NCBI RefSeq assembly: GCF_036345255.1
Contig: NZ_CP107783.1
Coordinates: forward strand, 9,293,001-9,357,000
From: Streptomyces sp. NBC_00569
Lineage (GTDB): Bacteria > Actinomycetota > Actinomycetes > Streptomycetales > Streptomycetaceae
Reading direction: 5' to 3'
DNA: 64,000 nucleotides
A model generated the notes under the pieces. It was not told the origin of the DNA, did no database searches, and saw nothing but the letters and a program-made list of their open reading frames with translations. The position numbers and the translations under genes were made by a program. Positions 36,139 to 45,246 of this stretch are shown in pieces. Each line of letters begins with the position of its first letter. The stretch's first letter is position 1.

Positions 36139-36190
36139 TTTAAATAAATTAGGAATTAATATTGACAGCCCTTCGGCTGCGCGCCACAGT
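36139..36190 (+). promoter_or_regulatory. AT-rich promoter and operator of the galactoside locus
   Basis: TTTAAATAAATT-AGGAATTAATATTGAC (36140-36166) is strikingly AT-rich for this genome. TTGACA at 36162-36167 and CACAGT at 36185-36190 are 17 bases apart. The element GAATT...AATATTGAC recurs at the ROK regulator promoter (51383-51398), again with TTGAC as -35. It is probably the operator of the ROK protein controlling the GH27 gene and the importer behind it. Confidence 0.6.
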
Positions 36191-36270
36191 CTTCGCTGTG
36201 ACGCCGTCGGCCCCTCCGTAGAGCGGCCCGCCTCACACCCCTCCTGCCGCCCACCCACCCGGAGAGGCAC

Positions 36271-38412
36271 GTGACCTCACACCCGCACATCCGGAACACC
36301 GCAGGCCACAGACTCGGCCGACGGGCCATGACGTCCGCCGTCGCCACCGTCCTTGCCGTCTGTGCCGCCCCCACAGCCGTGGCCGGGGCCACCGTCCAGG
36401 ACGTGGGCGCGCCCGCCGCACCCGTCTCCTACGACAGCGGCCTCGCCCCCACGCCCTACATGGGGTGGAACACGTACTACGGCCTCGGCGCGCCCACCGA
36501 GGAGGCAGTGCGAGCCGTGGCGGACAAGCTGGTCGCCAGCGGGTTGCGCGACAGCGGCTACGACATCGTGTGGCTCGACGGCGGCTGGCAGGCCGACAAC
36601 CCCCGGGACGCACAAGCCCGGTTGGTGGCCAACCCGGACCGCTTCCCCTCCGGCATCCCGGCGCTCGTCTCCTACCTGCACCGGCGCGGTCTGCGCGCGG
36701 GCATCTACACCGACGCCGGCGCCTACGACGGCGGCAAGAGCTGCGGCCTGGGCAGCCGCGGCCACTACGACCAGGACGCACGGCAGTTCGCAGACTGGAA
36801 GATCGACGCGATCAAGGTCGACTTCCTGTGCGGAATCGGTGCCAAGCTTGATCCGGGCCCGGCGTTCAAGGAGTTCAGCGACGCGGTCGCCAAGTCCGGC
36901 CGCAAGATGCTGCTGAACCTGTGCAACCCGCTCACCGAGGACTGGGGCCTGCCCCACACGCCCGAGCAGGACGCCCACAACACCTATGTCTACGCCCCGG
37001 CGATCGCGGACTCCTGGCGCACCGGCACGGACATCGCCTGGGGCACACCGAGCCCCGGCCAGTGGCCCAACGTGCTGCGCAACATGGACGCCAACGCCTG
37101 GCACCCCGAGGCGCAGAGCCCCGGCCACTACAACGACCCGGACTACCTGATCCCGATGCGCCGCATCAGCGACGGGTCGTACGAGCTGACGCAGGAGGAG
37201 TCCACCACCCAGCTCGTGATGTGGGCCGAGATGGCCTCGCCGCTCGTCATCGGCTCCGACCCGCGCACCCTGTCCGGCTCGATGATCGACGCGCTCCGCA
37301 ACCCGGAGATCATCGGCGTCGACCAGGACCCGCTGGCGATCCAGGGCGTGCGGGTGGCCACGGACTCGACCGGCGACGTGTACAGCAAGGTCCTGCAGGG
37401 GCACGGGCAGCGCGCCGTTGTCCTGCTCAACCGCTCCGACCGGTCGGCCGAGCGCACCGTGAAATTCTCCGACACCGGGCTCGGCGGACCCGTTCAGGTC
37501 CGCGACCTGCGGGCACGCGCCGACCGCGGCACCCACACGGGGTCATACACCGTTGAGGTCCCCGCGCACGGCACCGCGTTCCTCAGGCTCACCGGCGTCG
37601 ACGCGCTGCCCGGCGCCAGCCTCGGCGAGCGGGCCACCGCGAGCCCGGCCGTGGCCCGCGCCGGCGACACGACGAGCACCTTCTTCCGCGGCCCGCACGG
37701 CTCCCTCGTCCAACTGGGCGACGGCAGGCGTCGTGACCTCGGCGGCCCCGCGCACGGCGGGATCCTCGGCCAGCCCGCGGTGTACGGCTCCGCCGGCGGG
37801 CGGATCGACGTGTTCGTGCGCGGCGCCGACTCCCGGGCCTACCGGCGGGTCTACGCCGACGGCCACTGGGGCCCGTGGCAGAGCCTGGTCGGCCGGCTGA
37901 CCGAGGCGCCCTCCGCGGCGTTCACCGACCCCGAGCACTGGACGCTGTTCGCGCGCGATGCCGACGGGAAGATCGTGCAGCGCGGTCCGGCCACCGGCTG
38001 GTCATCGCTCGGCGCGCCCGGAGACCGGCCCGTGCACGGGCGGCCGTCCGCGGTGACCGACCCGCAGGGGCGGGTCCATATCGCGGTGCGCACCGCCGCG
38101 GACGACGTCTGGACACGGACCCGGGACACCGATGGACAGTGGTCGGCGTGGTCCTCCCTCGGCGGGACCGTCAGCGGCAGCCCCACGTTGGTGGCCGCCG
38201 GCGACGCCGTGGTGCTGTACGCGCGTGCCGCGGACTACACGCTCTGGCGGCAGCGCTACGAAGGCGATGCCTGGCAGGGCTGGACGAAGCAGCAGGAGTT
38301 CCCGAGCGCCGCCTTCGACGGGGCGCTGGGCGCGGTCGGCGGCAGGGACGGGTCCGTCGACGCGGTCTTCCGCGGAGTCGACGGGGCCGTCCACCAGGTC
38401 CGGCTCGACTAG
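36271..38412 (+). CDS. Secreted GH27 alpha-galactosidase with C-terminal propeller-like lectin domain
   Basis: GTG 36271, with GGAGAGG upstream, gives 713 residues and a signal peptide of about 38 residues. The GH27 barrel begins at LAPTPYMGWNTYYGLG. The nucleophile is D184 (DAIKVDFLC) and the acid/base lies in HYNDPDYL (D289). A beta-sandwich follows to about residue 445. The last 260 residues contain repeats such as FFRGPHGSLVQL, VFVRGADSRAYRRVYADGHWGPWQSL and TRTRDTDGQWSAWSSLGG, as in PLL/fucolectin-type propellers, so sugar binding is likely. It would release terminal alpha-galactose or beta-L-arabinopyranose outside the cell. It is first in the importer operon and lies behind the AT-rich promoter. 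Confidence 0.92.
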   Translation: MTSHPHIRNTAGHRLGRRAMTSAVATVLAVCAAPTAVAGATVQDVGAPAAPVSYDSGLAPTPYMGWNTYYGLGAPTEEAVRAVADKLVASGLRDSGYDIVWLDGGWQADNPRDAQARLVANPDRFPSGIPALVSYLHRRGLRAGIYTDAGAYDGGKSCGLGSRGHYDQDARQFADWKIDAIKVDFLCGIGAKLDPGPAFKEFSDAVAKSGRKMLLNLCNPLTEDWGLPHTPEQDAHNTYVYAPAIADSWRTGTDIAWGTPSPGQWPNVLRNMDANAWHPEAQSPGHYNDPDYLIPMRRISDGSYELTQEESTTQLVMWAEMASPLVIGSDPRTLSGSMIDALRNPEIIGVDQDPLAIQGVRVATDSTGDVYSKVLQGHGQRAVVLLNRSDRSAERTVKFSDTGLGGPVQVRDLRARADRGTHTGSYTVEVPAHGTAFLRLTGVDALPGASLGERATASPAVARAGDTTSTFFRGPHGSLVQLGDGRRRDLGGPAHGGILGQPAVYGSAGGRIDVFVRGADSRAYRRVYADGHWGPWQSLVGRLTEAPSAAFTDPEHWTLFARDADGKIVQRGPATGWSSLGAPGDRPVHGRPSAVTDPQGRVHIAVRTAADDVWTRTRDTDGQWSAWSSLGGTVSGSPTLVAAGDAVVLYARAADYTLWRQRYEGDAWQGWTKQQEFPSAAFDGALGAVGGRDGSVDAVFRGVDGAVHQVRLD

Positions 38413-38451
38413 GCCCCGGCAAGTTCACACAAACCAGTAAGCAATCTCGAT

Positions 38452-38467
38452 GTGGTGGGAGCACCAC
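38452..38467 (+). promoter_or_regulatory. Small hairpin before the binding-protein gene
   Basis: GTGGTG (38452-38457) and CACCAC (38462-38467) form a perfect stem with loop GGAG, directly before the AGGGAG ribosome site of the binding-protein gene. Such a hairpin between an enzyme gene and a highly expressed binding protein could mark an mRNA processing or protection point. This is inferred. Confidence 0.4.
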
Positions 38468-38478
38468 AGGGAGTCTCC

Positions 38479-39768
38479 ATGACGAACCTTCAACCGAACC
38501 GACGCCGGTTCCTCGCCGGACTCGGTGCCGTCGGCACGACGGCACTGCTCAGCGGCTGCGTCACCTCCACCTCCACAAGCACCAGCTCCTCGAAGGGCGC
38601 GGTGACGCTCCAGTCCAACCTCTCCGCCCCGCAGGCCAAGGCCGCGATGGAGGACATCGCTGCCGCCTACGCCAAGAAGGGCTCCGGAAAGGCGACCCTC
38701 AACACGGTCGCCGCGGAGACCTTCCGAACTCAGCTGCCGACCTACCTCACCTCGGCCAACCCGCCGGACGTGTACACCTGGTACCCCGGTTCGGTCGCGG
38801 ACGCCTACGCCAAGAAGAACCTGCTGCTCGACCTCGATGGCGTCTGGGCCTCCTCACCCGACCTCAAGCGCTACTCCAAGGCCCTGAACAGCCTCTGCAC
38901 GGCCACCTCGGGCAAGAAGGTCTTCGTCCCCACCACCTACTACTGGTGGGGCATGTTCTACCGCAAGTCCAACTTCGCCAAGTGGGGGGTGAGCGAGCCC
39001 AAGACCTGGGACGACTTCCTCGACCTGTGCGACAAGCTCAAGAGCAAGGGCGTCGCCCCGATCGGGCTGGGCGCAGGCGGCAACACCGCCTGGGTCGCCT
39101 CCGCCTGGTTCGACTACCTCGACATCCGCATCAACGGCGGCCAGTATCATCGTGAACTCCTCGCCGGCAGGCACCGGTTCGACGACCCCGAGGTGCGCAA
39201 GGTCTTCGACCGCTGGCAGGAGCTGCTGCCGTACTTCGACCCGAACGGCACCGCCATCCCCTTCCAGGACGCGACCACCGCCCTGCTCAACGGCCGCACC
39301 GGCATGATGCTGATCGGCACCTTCTTCGCCGACGCGGCCCCCAAGGGCGCGCTCGACGACATCGACTTCTTCCGCTTCCCCGTCATCGACCCGAAGGTCC
39401 CGCTCGCCGAAGAGGCGCCCACCGACGGATACTTCGCCAGCGCCCGCACCGGCCGCCGCGAGCAGGTCGCGGACCTGCTGAGCTATCTCGCCACCGCCGA
39501 GGCTCAGGAGATCTACATCAAGGGGTCCTCCGGAACCACCCTGCCGTGCCACCCGGACGCCAAGGACGCCGGCACTGCGCTGGTGAAGAAGGGGCGCAAG
39601 CACGTCGCGGAGGCCGCCGAGATCACCCAGTTCTTCAACCGCGACTCGAGCGACGCTCTTCAGCCCACCGCGGACACCGCCCTGACCAAGTTCATGGCCA
39701 AGCCCAAGTCGGTCGGGGGCATCCTCACCGACTGGCAGCGTGAGGCCCAGAAGATCTGGCAGGCCTGA
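38479..39768 (+). CDS. ABC sugar importer, solute-binding lipoprotein (family 1), system A
   Basis: ATG 38479 gives 429 residues. The start NRRRFLAGLGAVGTTALLSGC is a Tat-compatible lipoprotein signal with lipobox LSGC; Cys25 would carry the lipid. The mature protein has the family fold with LNTVAAETFRTQLPTYLTSANPPDVYTWYPGS and many Trp and Tyr residues (TTYYWWGMFYRKSNFAKWGV) lining a sugar cleft. It would bind an oligosaccharide, probably an alpha-galactoside. The permease genes follow without a gap. No ATPase is encoded, so a shared MsiK-type ATPase elsewhere is expected. Confidence 0.93.
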   Translation: MTNLQPNRRRFLAGLGAVGTTALLSGCVTSTSTSTSSSKGAVTLQSNLSAPQAKAAMEDIAAAYAKKGSGKATLNTVAAETFRTQLPTYLTSANPPDVYTWYPGSVADAYAKKNLLLDLDGVWASSPDLKRYSKALNSLCTATSGKKVFVPTTYYWWGMFYRKSNFAKWGVSEPKTWDDFLDLCDKLKSKGVAPIGLGAGGNTAWVASAWFDYLDIRINGGQYHRELLAGRHRFDDPEVRKVFDRWQELLPYFDPNGTAIPFQDATTALLNGRTGMMLIGTFFADAAPKGALDDIDFFRFPVIDPKVPLAEEAPTDGYFASARTGRREQVADLLSYLATAEAQEIYIKGSSGTTLPCHPDAKDAGTALVKKGRKHVAEAAEITQFFNRDSSDALQPTADTALTKFMAKPKSVGGILTDWQREAQKIWQA

Positions 39769-39769
39769 C

Positions 39770-40705
39770 GTGGCCGTCCTGACCGCCCCCGCACGCAAGT
39801 CCCCGGCCCGCTCCCTGCCTCGCGGCAGGCGGGCGGGGGGCCCGCGCCGCACACCCCCGCTCGTGCTGGCCTTCGTCCTGGTTCCGCTGCTCGCCGAGGC
39901 GGTGTGGGTGTTCTGGCCCGCCCTCCAGGGCTTCTACCTGGCCCTCACCAGCTGGGACGGCGTCTCACCACCGAGCTTCGTGGGTCTGGGCAACTTCCGG
40001 GAGATGGCCCACGACGACGTCTTCCTGAGCGCGACCGGTCACACGGTGCTGTGGCTCGTGCTCTTCGGCGGACTGTCCGCCCTGCTGGGCCTCGGTGCAG
40101 CGCTGCTGCTCCAGCAGGAGCGGCGCGGCGTCGGCTTCTACCGGGCCGCCCTGTTCCTGCCCGTCGTGTTCTCCCTGGTCGCCACCGCCCTCGTCTGGCA
40201 GGCCATCTACCAGCCCGAGGGCGTTCTCAACCAACTCCTGCAGTCCGTCGGCCTCGGCAGCCTCCGGCACGCCTGGCTCGCCGACCAGGACACCGCCCTG
40301 TACGCGGTGATCGTGCCCGCGCTGTGGCGCCAGATCGGCTATGTCATGGTGCTGTACCTGGCCGGCCTCAAGGGCGTCGACCCGGCGCTGTACGAGGCCG
40401 CCAAGATGGACGGCGCGAACATCTGGCAACGTTTCCGCCACATCACCGTGCCCCAGCTGCGCAGCGTGAACGCGGTCGTCCTGTCCGTCATCGTCATCGA
40501 CTCGCTGCGCTCCTTCGACGTCGTGTGGTCGCTGACCCGCGGCGGCCCCTACCACTCCTCCGAGCTGCTGAGCACGTACATGTACTCCACCGCCTTTCAG
40601 TCTCTGCGTCTCGGCTACGGCTCCGCCCTGGCCGTCGTCATCTTCGTGCTGGCCTTCGGCGTCATCGCCTCCTACCTGGTCCGCGCTTTCCGGGAGGCCG
40701 ACTGA
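39770..40705 (+). CDS. ABC sugar importer permease 1 (MalF-type), system A
   Basis: GTG 39770, one base after the binding-protein stop, gives 311 residues with six transmembrane segments. The EAA loop that contacts the ATPase is EAAKMDGANIWQRFRHITVPQL. It ends on the base where the next permease starts, so the two are coupled. It forms the channel with the product of the following gene. Confidence 0.93.
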   Translation: MAVLTAPARKSPARSLPRGRRAGGPRRTPPLVLAFVLVPLLAEAVWVFWPALQGFYLALTSWDGVSPPSFVGLGNFREMAHDDVFLSATGHTVLWLVLFGGLSALLGLGAALLLQQERRGVGFYRAALFLPVVFSLVATALVWQAIYQPEGVLNQLLQSVGLGSLRHAWLADQDTALYAVIVPALWRQIGYVMVLYLAGLKGVDPALYEAAKMDGANIWQRFRHITVPQLRSVNAVVLSVIVIDSLRSFDVVWSLTRGGPYHSSELLSTYMYSTAFQSLRLGYGSALAVVIFVLAFGVIASYLVRAFREAD

Positions 40706-41562
40706 TGGCCGTCACCTCTGCCACGCCGACGGCACCGCGGCGCAAGCGGGCCGTGACCGCCGGATTCCATCTGGGCGCCGGCGCCCTCGCCGTCCTGTGG
40801 CTGCTGCCCATCGCGCTGGTCCTCGTGACCAGCCTTCGCTCCTTCGACGACATCGCCGCCCACGGCCTGGGCAGTTGGCCGCAATCCTTCACCCTGGGCA
40901 ATTTCGGCCAGGCCTGGGTCGACGGCGGCCAGCAGCGCGCGCTGATCAACAGCCTGCTCGTCACCGTGCCGTCCGTCGCGATCACGCTCGCCCTCGCCGC
41001 CATGGCCGCGTTCGCCCTCAGTCGGTACGAACTCCGCTTCCGGCGCTCGCTGCTGCTGCTCATGCTCGGCGGCAACCTGCTCCCTCCGCAGATCCTGCTC
41101 ATACCGGTGTCCAAGCTCAGCGAACTGATGGGCGTCTACGACACCCTGCCCGCCCTCATCGGCGTGCAGATCGGCTTCGGAGTCGGCTTCTACGTCTTCG
41201 TGCTGCACGGCTTCATGCGCGCGATTCCGACGGAGATCCAGCAGGCGGCGGTCGTGGACGGTGCCGGCCCCTGGCAAATCTTCTGGCGGATCATCCTTCC
41301 GCTGGCCCGGCCGGCCCTGGCTGCCCTCAGCGCCCTGTCCTTCACCTGGATCTTCAACGACCTGCTGTGGGCTATCACCGTGCTGCGCAGCGACGCCAAG
41401 ATGCCGATCACCGCCGCGCTCATCGGACTCCAGGGACAGTACGTGTCGATGTGGAACGTGATCGCAGCCGGATCCGTGATCGCCGCCGCGCCCACCGTCG
41501 CCGTGTTCCTGCGCTTCCAGCGGCACTTCGTGGCCGGCCTCAACCTGGGAGCGGTGAAGTGA
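40705..41562 (+). CDS. ABC sugar importer permease 2 (MalG-type), system A
   Basis: ATG 40705 overlaps the previous stop (TGATG) and gives 285 residues with six transmembrane segments. The EAA loop reads QAAVVDGAGPWQIFWRIILPLARPAL. Its stop overlaps the GTG start of the GH36 gene (GTGA), so the enzyme that cleaves the imported sugar is translated with the transporter. Confidence 0.93.
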   Translation: MAVTSATPTAPRRKRAVTAGFHLGAGALAVLWLLPIALVLVTSLRSFDDIAAHGLGSWPQSFTLGNFGQAWVDGGQQRALINSLLVTVPSVAITLALAAMAAFALSRYELRFRRSLLLLMLGGNLLPPQILLIPVSKLSELMGVYDTLPALIGVQIGFGVGFYVFVLHGFMRAIPTEIQQAAVVDGAGPWQIFWRIILPLARPALAALSALSFTWIFNDLLWAITVLRSDAKMPITAALIGLQGQYVSMWNVIAAGSVIAAAPTVAVFLRFQRHFVAGLNLGAVK

Positions 41563-43622
41563 CCTCGTACCCCCGCTGGACCCTGCGCACAGAACAGACC
41601 AGCTACGCCGTGCGCCTGTCCCCGGACGGCCCGTGGGCCGAGCTCGACGCCTGGGGTCCGCTCGGCGCCGAGACCGGACCCTCCGCACTGGACTGGTCGC
41701 GGCGCACCCACTTCATCACGCCCGCCGACGCCGCCCCGGCCGAGTATCTTCCGTACGGGCTGCGACCGTTCAACGGCACCGACCTGGTGGCCGCGCGGGC
41801 CGACGGCGAGCGCGGCGTGTGGTGGCAGTTCGCCGGGGCCGAGGAAGGCGAGGGCACCCTGCGGCTCGCCTTCCACGACACCGAGACGGGTCTTCGGACC
41901 GTGCTCTGTTACGAGACCGTGCCCGGAACCGATGTGATCCTGCGCTGGACCGAGTTCACCACGAGCGCCGAACTGCGCCTGGAACGGCTCGACTCGGCCG
42001 CCGTGAACATCCCCGTCACCGGCTTCGCCCGCCTGACCTACCTCACCGGCCAGTGGTCCCAGGAGTTTCAGAAGACCCGACTCGACCTGTCCCGGGGCAC
42101 GTTCACCATGGGCAGCGTCCAGGCCGTACCCGGGCACGCGTACGCGCCCTGGCTCGCCGTGCAGGACGGCGACGCCCAGGCCGCCTACGGCATCGCCCTC
42201 GAATGGCCGGGCAACTGGCACATCACCGCCGAGGCCGAACCCGGCGGCGCCGTGCGCGTCCGCGCCGGACGCGTCCCGCACGAGGGCGCCGTACGGCTGG
42301 TACCCGGCGACACCCTCACCACCCCCCGCCTCGCCTGCGCCTTCAGCCCGGACGGCCTCGACGGACTCGCCCGCGTATGGCATCGCTACGAACGCAGGCT
42401 CACCGGCGAGCGGCTGGACCGACCGCGCCAGGTCCTCTACAACTCCTGGGAGGCGACCGGCTTCGACGTCGACGCGGCCGGCCAGTTGGAACTGGCCAAG
42501 GCCGCCGCCGACATCGGGGCCGAGCTGTTCGTCGTGGACGACGGCTGGTTCACCGGCCGCGACGACGACACCGGCGGACTGGGCGACTGGTACCCGGATC
42601 CGGCCGCGTTCCCCGAGGGCTTCGACCGTTTCGTCGAGGACGTCCGCACCCTCGGCCTCGACTTCGGCCTGTGGGTCGAGCCCGAGGCCGTCAGCCCGGC
42701 CAGCCGGCTGTATGCCGAACACCCCGAGTGGGTCTACCGGATCGACGGCCGTCCCGCCCGGCTCGTCCGCAACCAGCTCCTGCTCGACCTCGGGCGCCGC
42801 GACGTCCAGGACTTCGTGATCGGCACCCTGGACCGGCTGCTGGGCACGTACGACATCAGTTACCTGAAGTGGGACATGAACCGGCCGCCCACCGAACGCG
42901 GCCGCCCCGGCGCGGGCCCCGTCGACCTCGACGCGGAACACGTCGCGGGGTACCTGCGCGTCCTGGACCACCTGCGCTCGGTCCATCCCGGTGTGACGGT
43001 CGAGGGCTGCGCGGGCGGCGGCGGACGCATCGAGCACGCGACCGTCGCACGTACCGACGTCGTCTGGCCCAGCGACAACACCGCGCCTCTGGACCGGCTG
43101 TCCATCCAGCACGGATTCCTGCACGCCCACGCCCCGCACATCATGAGCTCGTGGGTCACCGACGCCCCCGGCGTGTTCGACCCGCGCCCGCGCAGCCTCG
43201 CCTTCCGCTTCGTCAACGCCATATGCGGAGTCCTCGGCATCGGCGCCGACCTGCGTGCCTGGAATCAGGAACAGCGGACCGAGGCCGCCGCGTGGATCGC
43301 CCGCTACAAGGAGGTGCGCGACGTCGTCCACCACGGCGAGGCCTGGCTCCTCGGCAGCCCCGAGGACGCCATCTGCGGTGTCCAGTACGACCTGGGCGAC
43401 CGCACGGTCGTCGCCGCGCTGAGCACCGGCCGCCTCGACGGGGCCCCGCTCGTGCCCGGCCGCCCCGACCGGCTCCGCCTGCGGGGCCTTGACCCGGCGG
43501 CGCACTATGACGACGCGGAGACCGGGACGACGTACGGCGGAGCCCATCTGCTGCACTACGGGCTTCCGTTCGCCTGGAGCGCCGGACACGATGCCGAACT
43601 GGTCGTGCTGACGCGTCGGTGA
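41559..43622 (+). CDS. Cytoplasmic GH36 alpha-galactosidase, copy A
   Basis: GTG 41559 overlaps the permease stop and gives 687 residues without a signal peptide. The N-terminal beta-supersandwich is followed by the barrel: NSWEATGFDVDAAGQ, ELFVVDDGWFTGRDDD, nucleophile D439 in YLKWDMNR and acid/base D506 in WPSDNTAP, with EGCAGGGGRIE before it. It hydrolyses terminal alpha-1,6-galactose of imported oligosaccharides such as raffinose, melibiose or galactomannan fragments. The second GH36 gene at 49291-51354 has exactly the same length. Confidence 0.95.
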   Translation: MTSYPRWTLRTEQTSYAVRLSPDGPWAELDAWGPLGAETGPSALDWSRRTHFITPADAAPAEYLPYGLRPFNGTDLVAARADGERGVWWQFAGAEEGEGTLRLAFHDTETGLRTVLCYETVPGTDVILRWTEFTTSAELRLERLDSAAVNIPVTGFARLTYLTGQWSQEFQKTRLDLSRGTFTMGSVQAVPGHAYAPWLAVQDGDAQAAYGIALEWPGNWHITAEAEPGGAVRVRAGRVPHEGAVRLVPGDTLTTPRLACAFSPDGLDGLARVWHRYERRLTGERLDRPRQVLYNSWEATGFDVDAAGQLELAKAAADIGAELFVVDDGWFTGRDDDTGGLGDWYPDPAAFPEGFDRFVEDVRTLGLDFGLWVEPEAVSPASRLYAEHPEWVYRIDGRPARLVRNQLLLDLGRRDVQDFVIGTLDRLLGTYDISYLKWDMNRPPTERGRPGAGPVDLDAEHVAGYLRVLDHLRSVHPGVTVEGCAGGGGRIEHATVARTDVVWPSDNTAPLDRLSIQHGFLHAHAPHIMSSWVTDAPGVFDPRPRSLAFRFVNAICGVLGIGADLRAWNQEQRTEAAAWIARYKEVRDVVHHGEAWLLGSPEDAICGVQYDLGDRTVVAALSTGRLDGAPLVPGRPDRLRLRGLDPAAHYDDAETGTTYGGAHLLHYGLPFAWSAGHDAELVVLTRR

Positions 43623-43676
43623 GACCACATGATTTCAGCACGGCCCGCCCGCCACACGAAGGAGTCGACCCCCACT

Positions 43677-44450
43677 ATGGAGCAGCCAACACGACGGCAC
43701 GGTGCCCGGTTCACCGGCCGCACGGCCCTGGTCACCGGAGCGGCCTCCGGCATCGGCGCCGCGACGGCCGCACGCCTCGCCGAGGAGGGAGCCGCCGTCG
43801 TGCTCGCCGACATCGCCGAGGAACGCGGCCGGGCCGTGGCCGAGCGGATCACCAAGGACGGAGGCCGTGCCACGTTCGTGGCCGCCGACGTCGCAGCCGA
43901 GGACGACTGGGCCCGGCTCGTCGACGCCGCACGCACCTACGGGCCGGTGGACGTCCTGGTCAGCAACGCCTTCACCGTCGACGTCACCCCCGCGCACGAG
44001 ATGAGCCTGCTTTCCTGGCGGCGGCAGCTCGACGTCAACCTCACCGGCAGCTTCCTCGGCTTCCGGGCGGTCCTGCCCGATCTGCGGGAGTGCCACGGAT
44101 CGGTGGTGCTCACCTCGTCCGTCCACGCCCATAGGGGTATCCCCGGTCACCCCGCCTACGCCGCCGCCAAGGGCGCCCTGCTCTCCCTGTGTGGGCAGCT
44201 CGCCGTCGAGTACGGCCCCGAGGTACGCGTCAACGCGGTCGTACCGGGCCCGATCCTGACCGGGGCCTGGGACAGGGTGCCCGAGGAGGACCGGGAGCGC
44301 AGCGTCGCCGAGACCGCGGCACGCCGCTTCGGCACCCCCGAGGAGGTGGCCGCGGCCATCGCGTTCCTCGCCGCCGAAGAGGCCTCCTACATCACCGGTA
44401 CAAGCCTCGTCGTGGACGGCGGCTGGAGTGTCGTCAAGGCCTCCGCATGA
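43677..44450 (+). CDS. SDR oxidoreductase, probable galactose 1-dehydrogenase of the oxidative route
   Basis: ATG 43677, with GAAGGAG upstream, gives 257 residues; an earlier ATG at 43629 is possible. The classical SDR motifs are complete: TGAASGIG, SNA, catalytic S in LTSSVHAHRGIPGHPAYAAAKGAL with YxxxK, and VVPGPILTG. It comes directly after GH36 and before a DgoR-like regulator and galactonate dehydratase. NAD(P)-dependent oxidation of D-galactose to galactonolactone is therefore the simplest role. The substrate is inferred from neighbours only; L-fucose or L-arabinose are alternatives. Confidence 0.85.
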   Translation: MEQPTRRHGARFTGRTALVTGAASGIGAATAARLAEEGAAVVLADIAEERGRAVAERITKDGGRATFVAADVAAEDDWARLVDAARTYGPVDVLVSNAFTVDVTPAHEMSLLSWRRQLDVNLTGSFLGFRAVLPDLRECHGSVVLTSSVHAHRGIPGHPAYAAAKGALLSLCGQLAVEYGPEVRVNAVVPGPILTGAWDRVPEEDRERSVAETAARRFGTPEEVAAAIAFLAAEEASYITGTSLVVDGGWSVVKASA

Positions 44451-44508
44451 CAGCGCCCACGCACCGGACGACCCTCACCCGCCCGACGAATCAGAAAGGC
44501 TGTACGAC

Positions 44509-45246
44509 ATGACGCCCTACGCACGCCGCGGCGTGCACGGCCAGACCGTGGAAGCCCTCGCGCGCCGCATCCTGGGCGGCGACATCCCCGAGGGCGCCAC
44601 GCTCGACCTGGTGGCGCTGCAGAGCGAGCTGGACGTGAGTCTCACCGCCCTGCGCGAGTCGCTGAAGGTACTCGCCGCCAAGGGGATGGTCGACGCCCGC
44701 CAGAAGCGCGGTACCTTCGTGCGCTCCCGCACCGACTGGAACCTGCTCGACGCCGACGTACTGCGCTGGCAGTTCGAGGGCGGCAGCGCCAACGGGACCG
44801 ACCGGGCGTTGCTGAGCAACCTGGCCGAGGTCCGCGCCATCATCGAGCCGGCCGCCGTGCGCCTGGCCGCGCAACGGCGCACCGACGACGACCTCGCCGC
44901 CATGGACGCCGCGGTGGATGCGATGGGGGAGCGGGACGCGGACCCGGGACACGCCGTCGAGGCCGACCTCGCCTTCCACCGTGCTCTGCTCGCCGCCACC
45001 CACAACGAACTTCTCGAACGTATGGAGATGGTCATCGAGTCCGGCCTCGCGCACCGCGACCGGATCGTGCACAGTTCCCCGCACAGCGAGGACCCCGTGC
45101 CGGCCCACCGTGCCGTCCTGGACGCTGTACGCGCCCGCGACCCGCGCGCCGCCGAGACCGCCATGCGGGCCCTGCTCGACCAGGCAGGCCGCGACCTGGA
45201 CCGGATCGACAGCCCCGAAGAGACGGAAGGCTCCCGCACCAAGTGA
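44509..45246 (+). CDS. FadR/GntR (FCD) family regulator, DgoR-like
   Basis: ATG 44509 gives 245 residues. The winged-helix domain (residues about 8-72: VEALARRILGGDIPEGATLDLVALQSELDVSLTALRESLKVLAAKGMV) is followed by W-N-LLDADVLRWQFEG, a signature shared with DgoR of E. coli (WNYLDTDVLQW). The FCD ligand domain has the metal-binding residues (LAEVRAIIEPAAVRLAA, ADLAFHRALLAATHN, HRAVLDAVRARD). Its stop overlaps the dgoD start (GTGA). It is likely a galactonate-responsive repressor of this operon. Confidence 0.9.
   Translation: MTPYARRGVHGQTVEALARRILGGDIPEGATLDLVALQSELDVSLTALRESLKVLAAKGMVDARQKRGTFVRSRTDWNLLDADVLRWQFEGGSANGTDRALLSNLAEVRAIIEPAAVRLAAQRRTDDDLAAMDAAVDAMGERDADPGHAVEADLAFHRALLAATHNELLERMEMVIESGLAHRDRIVHSSPHSEDPVPAHRAVLDAVRARDPRAAETAMRALLDQAGRDLDRIDSPEETEGSRTK

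Noticed and set aside
41190..43628. Minus-strand open frame of about 810 codons
   Set aside because: Antisense to permease 2 and GH36 copy A, both supported by motifs and overlapping starts.
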